Assembly (NCBI GenBank): GCA_964520785.1
Contig: CAZFQG010000037.1
Coordinates: forward strand, 1 to 38,143
DNA length: 38,143 bases
Reading direction: 5' to 3'
From: CAZFQG01 sp964520785
GTDB lineage: Bacteria > Planctomycetota > Planctomycetia > Pirellulales > Thermoguttaceae
Shown here in pieces: positions 16,453 through 24,517 of the stretch. Position numbers and translations under genes: made by a program. Numbering within the stretch: position 1 is the stretch's first letter; every line of letters starts with the position of its first letter. Below the pieces are notes generated by a model that was not told the DNA's origin, did no database searches, and saw nothing but the letters and a program-made list of their open reading frames with translations.

Positions 16453-17073
16453 TTATCGCTTACGGCGGCGCGCAAGTAGACACATCGCGCCAAACAGCAG
16501 CAGAGAAACGGTTGTCGGCTCCGGAACGAATTCCGGTGGAAGCGGGATCGAGCCCGGGGGATTTCCCGGAGGTTCCCCAAGATACATGAACTTGCCCCAC
16601 CAGATTTGTCCAAAATTGTAATTGATGCCCCTGGTAGTATCGTCCGGAATGACGATCGAGACGATCCCCGGCAGAATATCCCGGCTTTGGCTATACTGCT
16701 GCGGCATTCCATAACCCGAACCAATCGGTCTGTTGGTCGACACATCGAACAGGGTTCCAACATCGACCGTGACGGTAACGTATTGGGGGAGAATCCGGAT
16801 CTGCGTCACATCGTAGACGCCGGCGACCAGATCGTCGAACACGAAACGCCCGTTCTCGTCGGTGAAGACGTCGACGGAATAGCCGGTTCCGGTGGTCTCC
16901 GTCAGGCGAATCGGGACGTTGGGGAGGACTCTTTCACTCCAAAAGTCGAAGTCCCCGTCCATATCGGAATCGATAAATACGAAACCGGAGATGACGGAGG
17001 CCGCGCAAGGGTCCGCGAATGTCCCCATAACGAGAGAAACCGAAGCGAGGAGGAAAAGGGTCTTGGTGTTCAT
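16453..17073 (-). CDS. PEP-CTERM protein with SdrD-B-like repeat domain
   Basis: A 206-residue exported protein. A signal peptide (MNTKTLFLLASVSLVMGTF) is followed by one Cna_B/SdrD-B-like module starting SVISGFVFIDSDMDGDFDF, with the Asp-rich calcium-type loop and TDENGRFVFDDLVAGVYDV. The C-terminus is VPEPTTVSLLLFGAMCLLA plus RRRKR, a PEP-CTERM sorting signal removed by exosortase. The start at 17073 is chosen because it begins a compact signal peptide; the longer frame to 17136 adds 21 non-signal residues. No strong Shine-Dalgarno is seen. It is a likely structural surface or matrix component, transcribed divergently from another PEP-CTERM gene at 17493. Confidence 0.82.
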   Translation of the reverse strand: MNTKTLFLLASVSLVMGTFADPCAASVISGFVFIDSDMDGDFDFWSERVLPNVPIRLTETTGTGYSVDVFTDENGRFVFDDLVAGVYDVTQIRILPQYVTVTVDVGTLFDVSTNRPIGSGYGMPQQYSQSRDILPGIVSIVIPDDTTRGINYNFGQIWWGKFMYLGEPPGNPPGSIPLPPEFVPEPTTVSLLLFGAMCLLARRRKR

Positions 17074-17492
17074 CGGAGGCACCGTTCTTGATCGGTACAT
17101 TTCAAAGTGTTTTCCCGCAACATTCATTTTGCGCACGCATCAAAGGCAGGTCAAGCATTACAACCGCTTTTCGCCACGAATTTGCCGTGTTTGGAAAAAA
17201 CAAGCACGTTCAATGGGGGGGGTTCTTATCGAGCGGGTGTAGCTCAAAGCGGGATGTGGCGGCGAATCAAATACCGCTTCGTTTCATCTTTCAAAGCTCC
17301 GCGGCATCCGTCGGTAACGCACCGGCAAAGGGGTGTTCCACCGGCACCGCGGAACATCCCTCATCCCTTCCGGGAGAAAAATCTCCAAAATCTTGCTAAT
17401 AAACGGTGTAAATTACTTGAATTGCTCATTCATCCTATTTATTATAATCATTCAGTCATTTCTTTCCACCCGCTAGATCGGAGGATTCCTGA
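17074..17492. other. Divergent spacer between two PEP-CTERM genes
   Basis: A 419-base region with no convincing gene. It holds a promoter-like element near its right end (listed separately). Overlapping small ORFs here give low-complexity, non-protein-like translations. No RNA structure was recognised. Confidence 0.45.
17417..17448 (+). promoter_or_regulatory. Candidate promoter of the PEP-CTERM gene at 17493
   Basis: There is a perfect TATAAT at 17443-17448 in a very AT-rich tract. Two partial -35 choices precede it: TTGAAT at 17417 with a 20-base spacer, or TTGCTC at 17422 with 15. The leader to the ATG would be about 38 bases and includes GGAGG at 17480-17484. Confidence 0.4.
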
Positions 17493-18209
17493 ATGAAAAG
17501 CGTTTATCGTGTTGCTCTTTGTCTGGCCGTCGTCTTGACGGCCTCGGTTTCGCTGGCTTCGGAATGGGAAAGCAACCCGTTCTACACGAGCCAATGTTGG
17601 GGATTTGGCGATCCGTCGAATCCCGCCCCGGCCGATTCTTGGGTATTCCCCACTCAGGGTACTCAGTTGGAGCCGTCGATCACCTTCGCCACGTGTCCCA
17701 ACGTGGCTTGGGTTCCTGATTTTCCCACTTTTGAAGGGGTTGTCGGTGGGACGGTCCTACCGGGCGGCTCGGATCGAACCGGCCTTTGGGCCATGTTCGG
17801 CCCCACCGATTCTAGTCTTCTCCTGGCGGACATCTTCGTGCCCAACATCGAGATGCCGGACTGGAAGAAGGAAATCGAACTTGTCGCGACCTTGCTCCCC
17901 AACGTCGGCGATCCGACCTCCGACCTGGACGTCCGGCTCTACTCTCCCTGCACCCCGAACGGAGTGTGGGGTGAACTGGTCGACGTCATCGTCGAGGCCG
18001 ACGGTTTCGTCACGATGAAGGTGAAGTGGGAACTCGATTGCCAGCCGGAATGGGAGCGTATCGAGCTTCGCGCCGGCATGACGGCGTCGCACTTCGTCCT
18101 CCTCGACAGTGTCTGCATCGAGACCCGCTGCGTTCCCGAGCCGGGTACCATCGCCCTGCTGATCGGCAGCGGACTTGCCGCGCTTGTCGTCTTCGGACGC
18201 CGCAAGTAG
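17493..18209 (+). CDS. PEP-CTERM sorting-domain protein, otherwise unknown
   Basis: A 238-residue exported protein. A signal peptide (MKSVYRVALCLAVVLTASV, cleavage near SLASE) precedes a body of about 185 residues rich in beta-strand and Trp/Pro. The body has several Cys residues (SQCWGFG, FATCPNV, SPCTPNG, LDCQPEW, SVCIETRC) that may form disulphides. The C-terminus CVPEPGTIALLIGSGLAALV plus FGRRK is a textbook PEP-CTERM signal. GGAGG about 8 bases upstream supports the start. A strong hairpin terminator follows within 70 bases, so it is probably monocistronic. I recognise no enzymatic domain; a structural surface protein is the simplest reading. Confidence 0.82.
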   Translation: MKSVYRVALCLAVVLTASVSLASEWESNPFYTSQCWGFGDPSNPAPADSWVFPTQGTQLEPSITFATCPNVAWVPDFPTFEGVVGGTVLPGGSDRTGLWAMFGPTDSSLLLADIFVPNIEMPDWKKEIELVATLLPNVGDPTSDLDVRLYSPCTPNGVWGELVDVIVEADGFVTMKVKWELDCQPEWERIELRAGMTASHFVLLDSVCIETRCVPEPGTIALLIGSGLAALVVFGRRK

Positions 18210-18243
18210 AAAGGCCCGCGGACGAATAACCCGATAATCTTCG

Positions 18244-18276
18244 AGAAAGCCGTTTCCGACCAGGAGACGGCTTTTT
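18244..18276 (+). terminator. Rho-independent terminator after the PEP-CTERM gene
   Basis: A 12-bp stem pairs 18246-18257 with 18263-18274 across a 5-base loop. The outer half contains AAAGCCGT/ACGGCTTT, there is one G-T wobble, and the T-tract runs into position 18275. Confidence 0.75.
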
Positions 18277-18295
18277 CGTTTACCGGCACTCCCCT

Positions 18296-18324
18296 TTGAC
18301 AAAACGACTCAGGAGGCGTACAAA
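18296..18324 (+). promoter_or_regulatory. Promoter of the SRP RNA (and possibly dnaX)
   Basis: There is a perfect TTGACA at 18296-18301, a 17-base spacer and TACAAA at 18319-18324 as the -10. It lies between the preceding terminator and the SRP RNA, which is what a strong stable-RNA promoter should look like. Initiation would be near 18331. Confidence 0.6.
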
Positions 18325-18370
18325 TAGCGGTAACCACTTTTTGAGTCTTCGCCTATTAGCCCCTCGTTCG

Positions 18371-18490
18371 CCAACGGCGACTGACGAGGGACCCCCGCAA
18401 TGGGGGCCCGTGAACCTGGTCAGGGACGAAAGTCAGCAGCCATAAGCGGTCACCTTCATGTGCGTCGGGTCCCTCGTCGGTCGCCGTTGC
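18371..18490 (+). ncRNA. ffs: Signal recognition particle RNA (4.5S-type)
   Basis: This is the RNA component of SRP, which binds Ffh to target nascent membrane proteins. The conserved domain IV core is seen as CCTGGTCAGGGACGAAAGTC followed directly by AGCAGCC (from about 18416 to 18441), with the GGTCAGG and AGCAGCC internal-loop sequences. It is enclosed by a very long helix: 18373-18394 pairs with 18467-18488 over 22 continuous base pairs including one G-T wobble. Exact transcript ends are not visible; the molecule may extend beyond the listed helix on both sides. Its position just upstream of dnaX-ybaB-recR repeats a common bacterial gene order. A TTGACA promoter lies about 70 bases upstream. 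Confidence 0.9.
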
Positions 18491-18557
18491 CCGTGTTCGG
18501 AGGCATTTGGCGGCACCGCCTCCGGCGCGGGCGCCGTTGCGTTCGTTTTTTTTTGGT

Positions 18558-20327
18558 ATGCTTCCCATGTCCGAACCCGCTTCACAGCACGACCCCCCCA
18601 CGGTATCCCCCATCGGACAGGAATACACGGTCGTTGCGCGCAGATATCGGCCCCAGGCGTTCAATGAGCTTATCGGGCAGGAACACGTCGCGAAGGCCCT
18701 TTCCAATGCGATCTCCACCCAACGAGTGGGGCACGCTTACCTGTTTACGGGAGCCCGGGGAGTGGGCAAAACGTCCGCCGCGAGAATCTTCGCGAAGGCG
18801 CTTAATTGTGTCGAGGGTCCGACGACCACGCCCTGCAATCAATGTGACATCTGCCGGAGCGTTACTTCGGGAGAAGACATGGACGTCCTCGAAATCGACG
18901 GCGCCAGCAACCGTGGAATCGACGAGATTCGCTCGCTTCGTCAGAACGTCGGCGTCCGGCCCAGCCGCGCCCGATTCAAAATATACATCATCGATGAAGT
19001 TCACATGCTCACTCGCGAGGCCTTCAACGCACTGTTGAAGACCTTGGAGGAACCGCCGGATCACGTCAAATTCATCTTCTGTACGACCGACCCGCAGAAG
19101 ATGCCGATTACCATCCTCTCGCGTTGCCAGCGTTTCGATTTCGCTGGAATCGTCACCGGTTCTATCGCGGCGAGGCTGGCCCAGATCGCCGTGGCGGAGG
19201 GGGTGGAGGCCGACCCGGAGGCATTGGAGATTCTCGCGCGGCGAGCCGCCGGCTCGATGCGCGACGGGCAATCGCTTCTGGAACAATTGCTCGCCTTTGC
19301 GCCGGAGAGGATCACCACGGCCGACGTTCACGCCATGCTGGGAACCGCCGGAGACGAACATCTGCAACGGTTGCTCCAGTGCATTCTCGACCGTGATCCT
19401 GCCGGAGCATTGGCCGCGATCCAAACGGCCCTGGACGTGGGAGTCGACGGGCCTCAGTTGCTCGAACAGCTTCTCGGTTATCTTCGCGATTGCATGGCCG
19501 CCGCGGCCGGATGTACGCCGGAGATGTTGCTCTTCGCCTCACCCGCCAATCGCGATTCGGTTGGCGAGGCGGGCCGGCGAATGGGATTGCAGACGACTCT
19601 GGCGGCGATGCAGGTGTTGGACGAGACTCTGGCCCGGCTCCGCGAGAGCACGCAGACGCGGATTCTAGCGGACCTTGCATTGGTTCGTATCTGCCATCTG
19701 CACGACCTGGAGGACCTCGCGACGTTGATCGCCGAGTTCCGTTCCGGCGGCGGCTCCAGCGCGGCCGCTGGGGGAGGGCCGGTTCCGCGGACCGCCGGCA
19801 TGGCGCCTCGTGCCGTTTCGCCGTCACGGGGTGGGCCCTCGGCGGCACGGAGTTCGTCGCCGCGATCCGAAGTTTCCGAAACAGGCCCACCGGCATCGAC
19901 GGGAACCACGGCGTTGACCCCGACGACCGCCGAATCACTGTGGAACGCGGCTCTGCGGGAAGTATCCAAATTGACCGCCGGGATGGCCGAGTCCTACTCG
20001 AAGGTGGAGGTCCCTTCGGAAAACCGGCTCGTCGTCACGTTTCCGGCGAACAAACGCTTCGCTAAAGACGTTTGTGAACGGGAGGGAAACCTCGCCCGGC
20101 TTCGAGAATCGCTGGCCCGACTCACGGGGGAGGCGGTTCGACTCGATTTCGTGCTGGAGGACTCCGCCGGGACCGGGCCGGAACCGTTTTCGCCGCGCGC
20201 GGCGGCGCGGCGCCCAAGCGGCCCCTCTCCCCAACAACAACTTCGGGAGATTCAATCGCATCCGATGGTGAAGAAAGCCGAGGAACTCTTCGGCGCCGAA
20301 CCGATCCGGGTGGAGGCCGTCCAGTGA
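18558..20327 (+). CDS. dnaX: DNA polymerase III subunit tau/gamma
   Basis: A 589-residue clamp-loader ATPase that loads the beta sliding clamp and, as tau, links polymerase cores to the helicase. The conserved start YTVVARRYRPQAFNELIGQE is followed by Walker A GARGVGKTSAARIFAKALNC and the four-Cys zinc module (NCVEGP, then CNQCDIC). Next come Walker B IIDEVHML, sensor 1 FCTTDPQKMP and the arginine-finger SRCQRFDF. The middle domain is followed by a Ser/Pro/Gly-rich linker (about 400-460) and a C-terminal domain ending near KKAEELFGAEP. No obvious slippery frameshift heptamer was seen. The start is uncertain: ATG codons at 18558 and 18567 follow a T9 run with no Shine-Dalgarno. Confidence 0.95.
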   Translation: MLPMSEPASQHDPPTVSPIGQEYTVVARRYRPQAFNELIGQEHVAKALSNAISTQRVGHAYLFTGARGVGKTSAARIFAKALNCVEGPTTTPCNQCDICRSVTSGEDMDVLEIDGASNRGIDEIRSLRQNVGVRPSRARFKIYIIDEVHMLTREAFNALLKTLEEPPDHVKFIFCTTDPQKMPITILSRCQRFDFAGIVTGSIAARLAQIAVAEGVEADPEALEILARRAAGSMRDGQSLLEQLLAFAPERITTADVHAMLGTAGDEHLQRLLQCILDRDPAGALAAIQTALDVGVDGPQLLEQLLGYLRDCMAAAAGCTPEMLLFASPANRDSVGEAGRRMGLQTTLAAMQVLDETLARLRESTQTRILADLALVRICHLHDLEDLATLIAEFRSGGGSSAAAGGGPVPRTAGMAPRAVSPSRGGPSAARSSSPRSEVSETGPPASTGTTALTPTTAESLWNAALREVSKLTAGMAESYSKVEVPSENRLVVTFPANKRFAKDVCEREGNLARLRESLARLTGEAVRLDFVLEDSAGTGPEPFSPRAAARRPSGPSPQQQLREIQSHPMVKKAEELFGAEPIRVEAVQ

Positions 20328-20407
20328 GGGCGGACCACCGCGGACCCGCCTCGCAAAAGATTAGACCTGTTAAGTGTCCGATTATCAGAAGAACCGAGGA
20401 GAGACGC

Positions 20408-20803
20408 ATGTTCAAGGAACTGGCCGGGTTGGGAACGTTGCTGAAGAACGCCCACCAGATTTCCGGCCGAATGCAAGATATGGCGGAAGAACTTCGGCAG
20501 AAGCGGGCGACCGGGTCGGCGGGCGCGGGGATGGTAGAAGTCGACGTCAACGGCGCCGCGGAGGTTCTGGCGTGCCGGATCGAGGAGAAGCTCGTCGCCG
20601 ACGGTGAGCGGGAAATGATCGAAGAACTCGTTGTCGCGGCCGCGAATCAGGCCCTGCTCAAGGCGAAGCAGCTTCATGCCGAAGCCATGAAGGAATTGAC
20701 GGGGGGGATGTCGCTCCCTGGAATGGATGAGGCCATGGCCAAGTTCCTCGGAAGCGGTCTGAACCCCTCCGACGAGGACGAAGAAGAAGCCACGAAACCG
20801 TGA
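20408..20803 (+). CDS. ybaB: YbaB/EbfC family nucleoid-associated protein
   Basis: A 131-residue protein. YbaB/EbfC proteins form tweezer-like dimers that bind DNA and accompany recR in most genomes. The pattern is standard: an N-terminal helix (MFKELAGLGTLLKNAHQISG, then RMQDMAEELRQKR), a central beta-sheet (VEVDVNGAAEVLACRIEEKL) and a C-terminal helix (ALLKAKQLHAEAMKELTGGM) ending in an acidic tail. The ATG at 20408 has GAGGAGAG at 20396-20403. The frame opens 28 codons earlier, but that part is intergenic. It sits between dnaX (80-base gap) and recR (13-base gap) in the usual operon. Confidence 0.93.
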   Translation: MFKELAGLGTLLKNAHQISGRMQDMAEELRQKRATGSAGAGMVEVDVNGAAEVLACRIEEKLVADGEREMIEELVVAAANQALLKAKQLHAEAMKELTGGMSLPGMDEAMAKFLGSGLNPSDEDEEEATKP

Positions 20804-20816
20804 ACGGAACAGGGAC

Positions 20817-21416
20817 GTGTCGCAAATCAGTCACAGCGTGTCGAATCTGATCGAGCAGTTCTCCCAACTGCCGGGAATCGGCAAGAAATCGGCCGAACGT
20901 CTTACGTATCATGTACTTCGAGCGTCCGAACATGAAGTGTTCGCCCTGGCCGACGCCTTGCGGAGCATCAAGGAGAACGTTCACTATTGCGAAGACTGCT
21001 ATAATTTGGCGGAAGACGAGCTGTGCGCGATTTGCGCCGACCCTCGCCGCGACCGGCAATTGCTGTGCGTGGTGGAACAGCCGCGCGATTTGATTGCGCT
21101 GGAGCAAACCGGCGTGTACCGCGGTTTATATCACGTGCTTTTGGGGCGAATCGCTCCCTTGGAAGGGATCGGACCGGAACAATTGACGATTAGTGCGTTG
21201 GTGCGCCGCGTTTCCGAGGGGGGGTTCAAGGAGATCATTATGGCCACCAACCCGACCGTGGAAGGAGACGGAACTGCCCTTTACGTTACGAATGCCCTGG
21301 GGGAGTACCCGGTGCGGGTGACACGGCTCGCCAGGGGGATCACTACCGGAAGTGTGCTAGAATTTGCTAACAAGGAGATGTTGTCGGACGCACTCTCCGG
21401 ACGCCAGGAATTATGA
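20817..21416 (+). CDS. recR: Recombination mediator protein RecR
   Basis: A 199-residue RecR of the RecFOR pathway, which helps load RecA on gapped DNA. It has an N-terminal HhH region (LIEQFSQLPGIGKKSAERL) and a zinc finger with two CxxC pairs (YCEDCYN and LCAICAD). The Toprim domain follows (LLCVVEQPRDLIALEQTG, then GFKEIIMATNPTVEGDGTA), with ALGEYPVRVTRLARGITTGS and a C-terminal FANKEMLSDAL. Length is normal for the family. The start is GTG with AGGGA just upstream. It is translated from the dnaX-ybaB-recR operon. Confidence 0.96.
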   Translation: MSQISHSVSNLIEQFSQLPGIGKKSAERLTYHVLRASEHEVFALADALRSIKENVHYCEDCYNLAEDELCAICADPRRDRQLLCVVEQPRDLIALEQTGVYRGLYHVLLGRIAPLEGIGPEQLTISALVRRVSEGGFKEIIMATNPTVEGDGTALYVTNALGEYPVRVTRLARGITTGSVLEFANKEMLSDALSGRQEL

Positions 21417-21422
21417 ACCGAT

Positions 21423-21462
21423 CCGGCGACTTCGGTACGGCGATCCGCCGCCGGAGGTTTTT
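21423..21462 (+). terminator. Possible terminator after recR
   Basis: CCGGCG (21423-21428) can pair with CGCCGG (21449-21454), with an additional inner hairpin possible, followed after AGG by five T residues. The long loop makes this a weak candidate. Confidence 0.25.
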
Positions 21463-21588
21463 CGCCGGCTTACGGATGCAAGGACCTCGGATATCGCGGA
21501 GAAGAATGCGGCTTTCTTCCCCACTTCCGAAAAAAAACGAGGAGAGTCCCGCGCGGGCCGCTCGTTGAAAGTGATTTTTGAGTGATCT

Positions 21589-23070
21589 ATGAGATTGACT
21601 TTCGGCCAAGACCTTCGAATGGTTCAGAAGCAGGTGCTCGCGCCGCGGATGATCCAATCGATGGAGATACTGCAGCTCCCCATTCTCGCCCTGCAAGAGC
21701 GGATCGAGCAGGAAATGGAAGAGAACCCCATTTTGGAGATGAGTCAGGAAGACCCCGATCTCCCGGCCGAAGAACTCGACCGCGAACTCCCGGACGCCCC
21801 GACCGAAGAAGAACGTGAACTGGTCATCGACGAGAAGACCGACGCGGACGATTTCGAGCGTCTCAACCAGATGGACGAGGAGTGGCCGGACGCATTCGAG
21901 GACCGCACGCGTCCCTCGCTAGACCGGATCGAGCAGGAATCGCAGCGGAAGCACGACGCGATGGCCAACATGACGGCCAAACCTCAATCGCTCGAAGACT
22001 ACCTGCACGATCAGCTTGGTTGGTTCGACCTCGATCCGGAGTTCCGGGCGATGGCCGACCGTATCATCTACAATCTGGATCATCATGGTTACTTGCATGG
22101 GTCGTTGGGCGATCTGCTTGGCCCGGACGCGACCAAGGAGGAACTGGCGCTGGCTGAAAAGGCGCTGGCGCTGGTGCAGCGGTTGGACCCCCCCGGCGTC
22201 GGGGCGCGGAATCTGCGCGAGTGCCTCCTCCTGCAACTCACTCCGGGACAGCCGTTTTACGAGGAGTTGCACCGGATCATCTCCGATCACCTGGAAGATC
22301 TCGAGCACAACCGGCTTCCGGCCATTTCGAAGAAGACGGGCTACTCGATTGAGCGGATCCAGGAAATCGTCGCGCATTTGCGGAAGCTCAACCCGAAGCC
22401 GGGTTCCGAGTTCACCGAGTCATACGTGCCGAACGTCACCCCGGACGTTTTCATCGAGGAGGACGACGACGGCTCATACCGGGTCCGGCTGGAGGACGGC
22501 CCGGAGGCGAGTCTGTACATCAGCCCTTACTATCGCAAACTCCTTTCCGACCCGGCAACGAGCAAGGAGACTCGCGAGTACATCAAACAAAAGTTGAACT
22601 CTGCGCAGTGGCTGATTGACTCGATTCAGCAGCGCCGCGGTACGCTCACGAAGGTGGCGCAAGCGATCATCGATCACCAGTCCGCCTTCCTGAAGCAGGG
22701 TCCCGAGGCGATCGAGCCCTTGAAGATGCAACAGATCGCCGACAAGGTGGGAGTCCACGTCACGACGGTCAGTCGCGCCGTCGACGACAAATGGGTGCAG
22801 ACTCCTCGCGGAATTTATCCGCTGCGACGGTTTTTCGTCGGTGGGACCGTCGGCGCCGACGGCGAGGAGGTCGCCTGGGACGCGGTCCGCGTAAAGCTTC
22901 AAGAGATTATCGACAACGAGGACAAACGGAATCCGTACAGCGACGATAAACTGGTGGAAAAACTGGCCGAGCAGGGCATTACCGTCGCGCGCCGGACCGT
23001 CACGAAATACCGCAAGACCATGGACATCCCCAGTTCCCGCGAACGGCGCCGGTGGACGAAGAATGAATGA
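21589..23070 (+). CDS. rpoN: RNA polymerase sigma-54 factor
   Basis: A 493-residue sigma-54, which directs RNA polymerase to -24/-12 promoters and needs AAA+ activators. Region I is the Gln/Leu-rich start MRLTFGQDLRMVQKQVLAPR, then MIQSMEILQLPILALQERIE. Region II (about 50-110) is strongly acidic. The core-binding domain contains RLDPPGVGARNLRECLLLQL and LNPKPGSEF. The DNA-binding HTH reads IADKVGVHVTTVSRAV, and the diagnostic RpoN box ARRTVTKYRK spans 467-476. The length is typical. It follows recR by 172 bases on the same strand and may have its own promoter. No activator is encoded nearby. Confidence 0.96.
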   Translation: MRLTFGQDLRMVQKQVLAPRMIQSMEILQLPILALQERIEQEMEENPILEMSQEDPDLPAEELDRELPDAPTEEERELVIDEKTDADDFERLNQMDEEWPDAFEDRTRPSLDRIEQESQRKHDAMANMTAKPQSLEDYLHDQLGWFDLDPEFRAMADRIIYNLDHHGYLHGSLGDLLGPDATKEELALAEKALALVQRLDPPGVGARNLRECLLLQLTPGQPFYEELHRIISDHLEDLEHNRLPAISKKTGYSIERIQEIVAHLRKLNPKPGSEFTESYVPNVTPDVFIEEDDDGSYRVRLEDGPEASLYISPYYRKLLSDPATSKETREYIKQKLNSAQWLIDSIQQRRGTLTKVAQAIIDHQSAFLKQGPEAIEPLKMQQIADKVGVHVTTVSRAVDDKWVQTPRGIYPLRRFFVGGTVGADGEEVAWDAVRVKLQEIIDNEDKRNPYSDDKLVEKLAEQGITVARRTVTKYRKTMDIPSSRERRRWTKNE

Positions 23071-23163
23071 GGGGATATTCCCGAACGTGCGCCTGTTCGA
23101 TATCGAAGCCTTCAACGCGAAAAACCGAAAACCTCAGAGCACATTCAACGGAGACTCCGACCA

Positions 23164-23805
23164 ATGGCCGAACTTACCGAGCTGGGAAAAGCCCTGGCCG
23201 AAGGAAACAAAACGGACGCCCACCGCCTGGTCCGCGAAAAACTCGACGCCGGCGTTTCCGCCCCCGCGATTATCGCCGAGTGCAACCAGGGCATGGTCGA
23301 GTTGGGGGAACGCTTCACCGCGGGAGTCGTCTTCCTGCCGCAGTTGATGTTCTCCGGCATGATTATGAAGGAGATCATGGATTTGGTGGATCCGGCCTTG
23401 GACCGGCAGCAAACGGGCCAATCCCTGGGGACGGTGGTCATGGGTTCGGTGCGGCACGACGTCCATGACATCGGTAAGGACATCGTCATCATGATGCTCC
23501 GTTCCGTCGGCTTCGAGGTGGTCGACCTGGGCGTCGACGTAGCTCCCGAGAAGTTCGTCGAAGCGGTCCGCGAACACAAACCGGCCGTCGTCGGTATGAG
23601 CGTCCTTCTGACCACGTGCTACAAGTCGGTCGTAGACACGGTCAAAGCGATCCAAGAAGCCGGACTCCGCGACGGCGTGCGCATCATGCTCGGCGGCGCC
23701 GCCGCCAGCGAACTCGTCGCCGAAAACGCCGGATGTGACCGCTACGGAAAAACGGCCGTCGATGGGCTGAACTTCGCCCGGGAGGTCGTGGGGATCGCAT
23801 CGTAG
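23164..23805 (+). CDS. Corrinoid (B12)-binding methyltransferase-type protein
   Basis: A 213-residue protein with the two-domain layout of MtmC/MtbC/MetH-type corrinoid carriers. An N-terminal helical B12-binding cap (about 1-85, GEBD-like FLPQLMFSGMIMKEIMDLV) is followed by a Rossmann-type cobalamin domain. The cobalt-ligating DxHxxG is present as D99-V-H101-D-I-G104, followed by SVLLT (146-150) and LGGAA (176-180). It should carry a methyl-cobamide between methyltransferases, but neither an MtaB/MtbB-like partner nor a reductive activator is seen here. GGAG about 10 bases upstream supports the ATG. It could alternatively be a light or B12-sensing domain protein, but it has no fused output domain. 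Confidence 0.88.
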   Translation: MAELTELGKALAEGNKTDAHRLVREKLDAGVSAPAIIAECNQGMVELGERFTAGVVFLPQLMFSGMIMKEIMDLVDPALDRQQTGQSLGTVVMGSVRHDVHDIGKDIVIMMLRSVGFEVVDLGVDVAPEKFVEAVREHKPAVVGMSVLLTTCYKSVVDTVKAIQEAGLRDGVRIMLGGAAASELVAENAGCDRYGKTAVDGLNFAREVVGIAS

Positions 23806-24049
23806 GGGACCGGTTCCCCGCCGGGAGCGTGACCGCGATAGACCCGCCAAAGCGGAACGCGTGTTTCGTTCCTCGCCGGCGGTCGGCCTCGGTATCCGGC
23901 CGATTCTTCGTCGCGTGGACGACCGGGTTCGGACTTGCGTCTTGTCGCGCGTGCCGGCGCATTCCAGGTTTCGGATCGCGACGCCGAGTTGGGCGGAATC
24001 CACGAAAACCGTGAAAGGTCCGCCGCCAATCCACTGGAGCTTTCCTGCA

Positions 24050-24496
24050 ATGCCCCATTCATTCCGCTTCGTCATCTGCGAACCCAAGAAACACTGGTCC
24101 GTCGCGATCAAGCGGGCGTGGCGGTCGATCGGCCCGCGGCTTTCGAAACGGGTCCTCATGGAGGAGAGTTCGAACTTCGCCTACGGGTGGAGCCTCGTCA
24201 ACGGGTCTGCGGCGGCTTTTTTGGTACTCGACGCGACCGGAATCGGATGCGATGCCCTGATGGAGGCGTTCGAGGAACTCCGCCGCGAGGCGCCGTTCGT
24301 TCGTTTCGCCGTGGTGGGAGATCGTCACCTGACGGACAAGGAGGCCGCCTTCCGAGAAGCGGGAGCGGTCCACTTCCTGACGAACATCCGCGACGCCGAA
24401 CAGCTCGCCCGAGTCGCCGCGCGCCACTTCGAATCGATGCCCGAGCCGGAACGGACGCTCGAGGAGAAGATTTGGGACGGCCTGCCTTGGGGGTGA
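24050..24496 (+). CDS. Small unknown protein, possibly receiver-like fold
   Basis: A 148-residue protein without a recognised family. The ATG at 24050 has GGAG at 24036-24039; the longer frame upstream is not protein-like. The pattern alternates strands and helices: FRFVICEPKKHWSVAIKRAW, SAAAFLVLDATG, FVRFAVVGDRHLTDKEAAFR and AGAVHFLTNIRDAEQLARVA. This resembles the second half of a degenerate response-regulator or Rossmann-like fold. The phospho-acceptor Asp/Lys set of a true receiver is not evident. The C-terminus ends in a short tail with two Trp. It lies 244 bases after the B12-binding gene on the same strand and converges with the beta-propeller gene. Confidence 0.65.
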   Translation: MPHSFRFVICEPKKHWSVAIKRAWRSIGPRLSKRVLMEESSNFAYGWSLVNGSAAAFLVLDATGIGCDALMEAFEELRREAPFVRFAVVGDRHLTDKEAAFREAGAVHFLTNIRDAEQLARVAARHFESMPEPERTLEEKIWDGLPWG

Positions 24497-24517
24497 AGGC
24501 ATTTTCTTCCTTGGCGA

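Noticed and set aside
17107..17496. A 129-codon plus-strand ORF before the PEP-CTERM gene
   Set aside because: It spans the promoter and ribosome-binding site of the following gene and looks non-proteinaceous.
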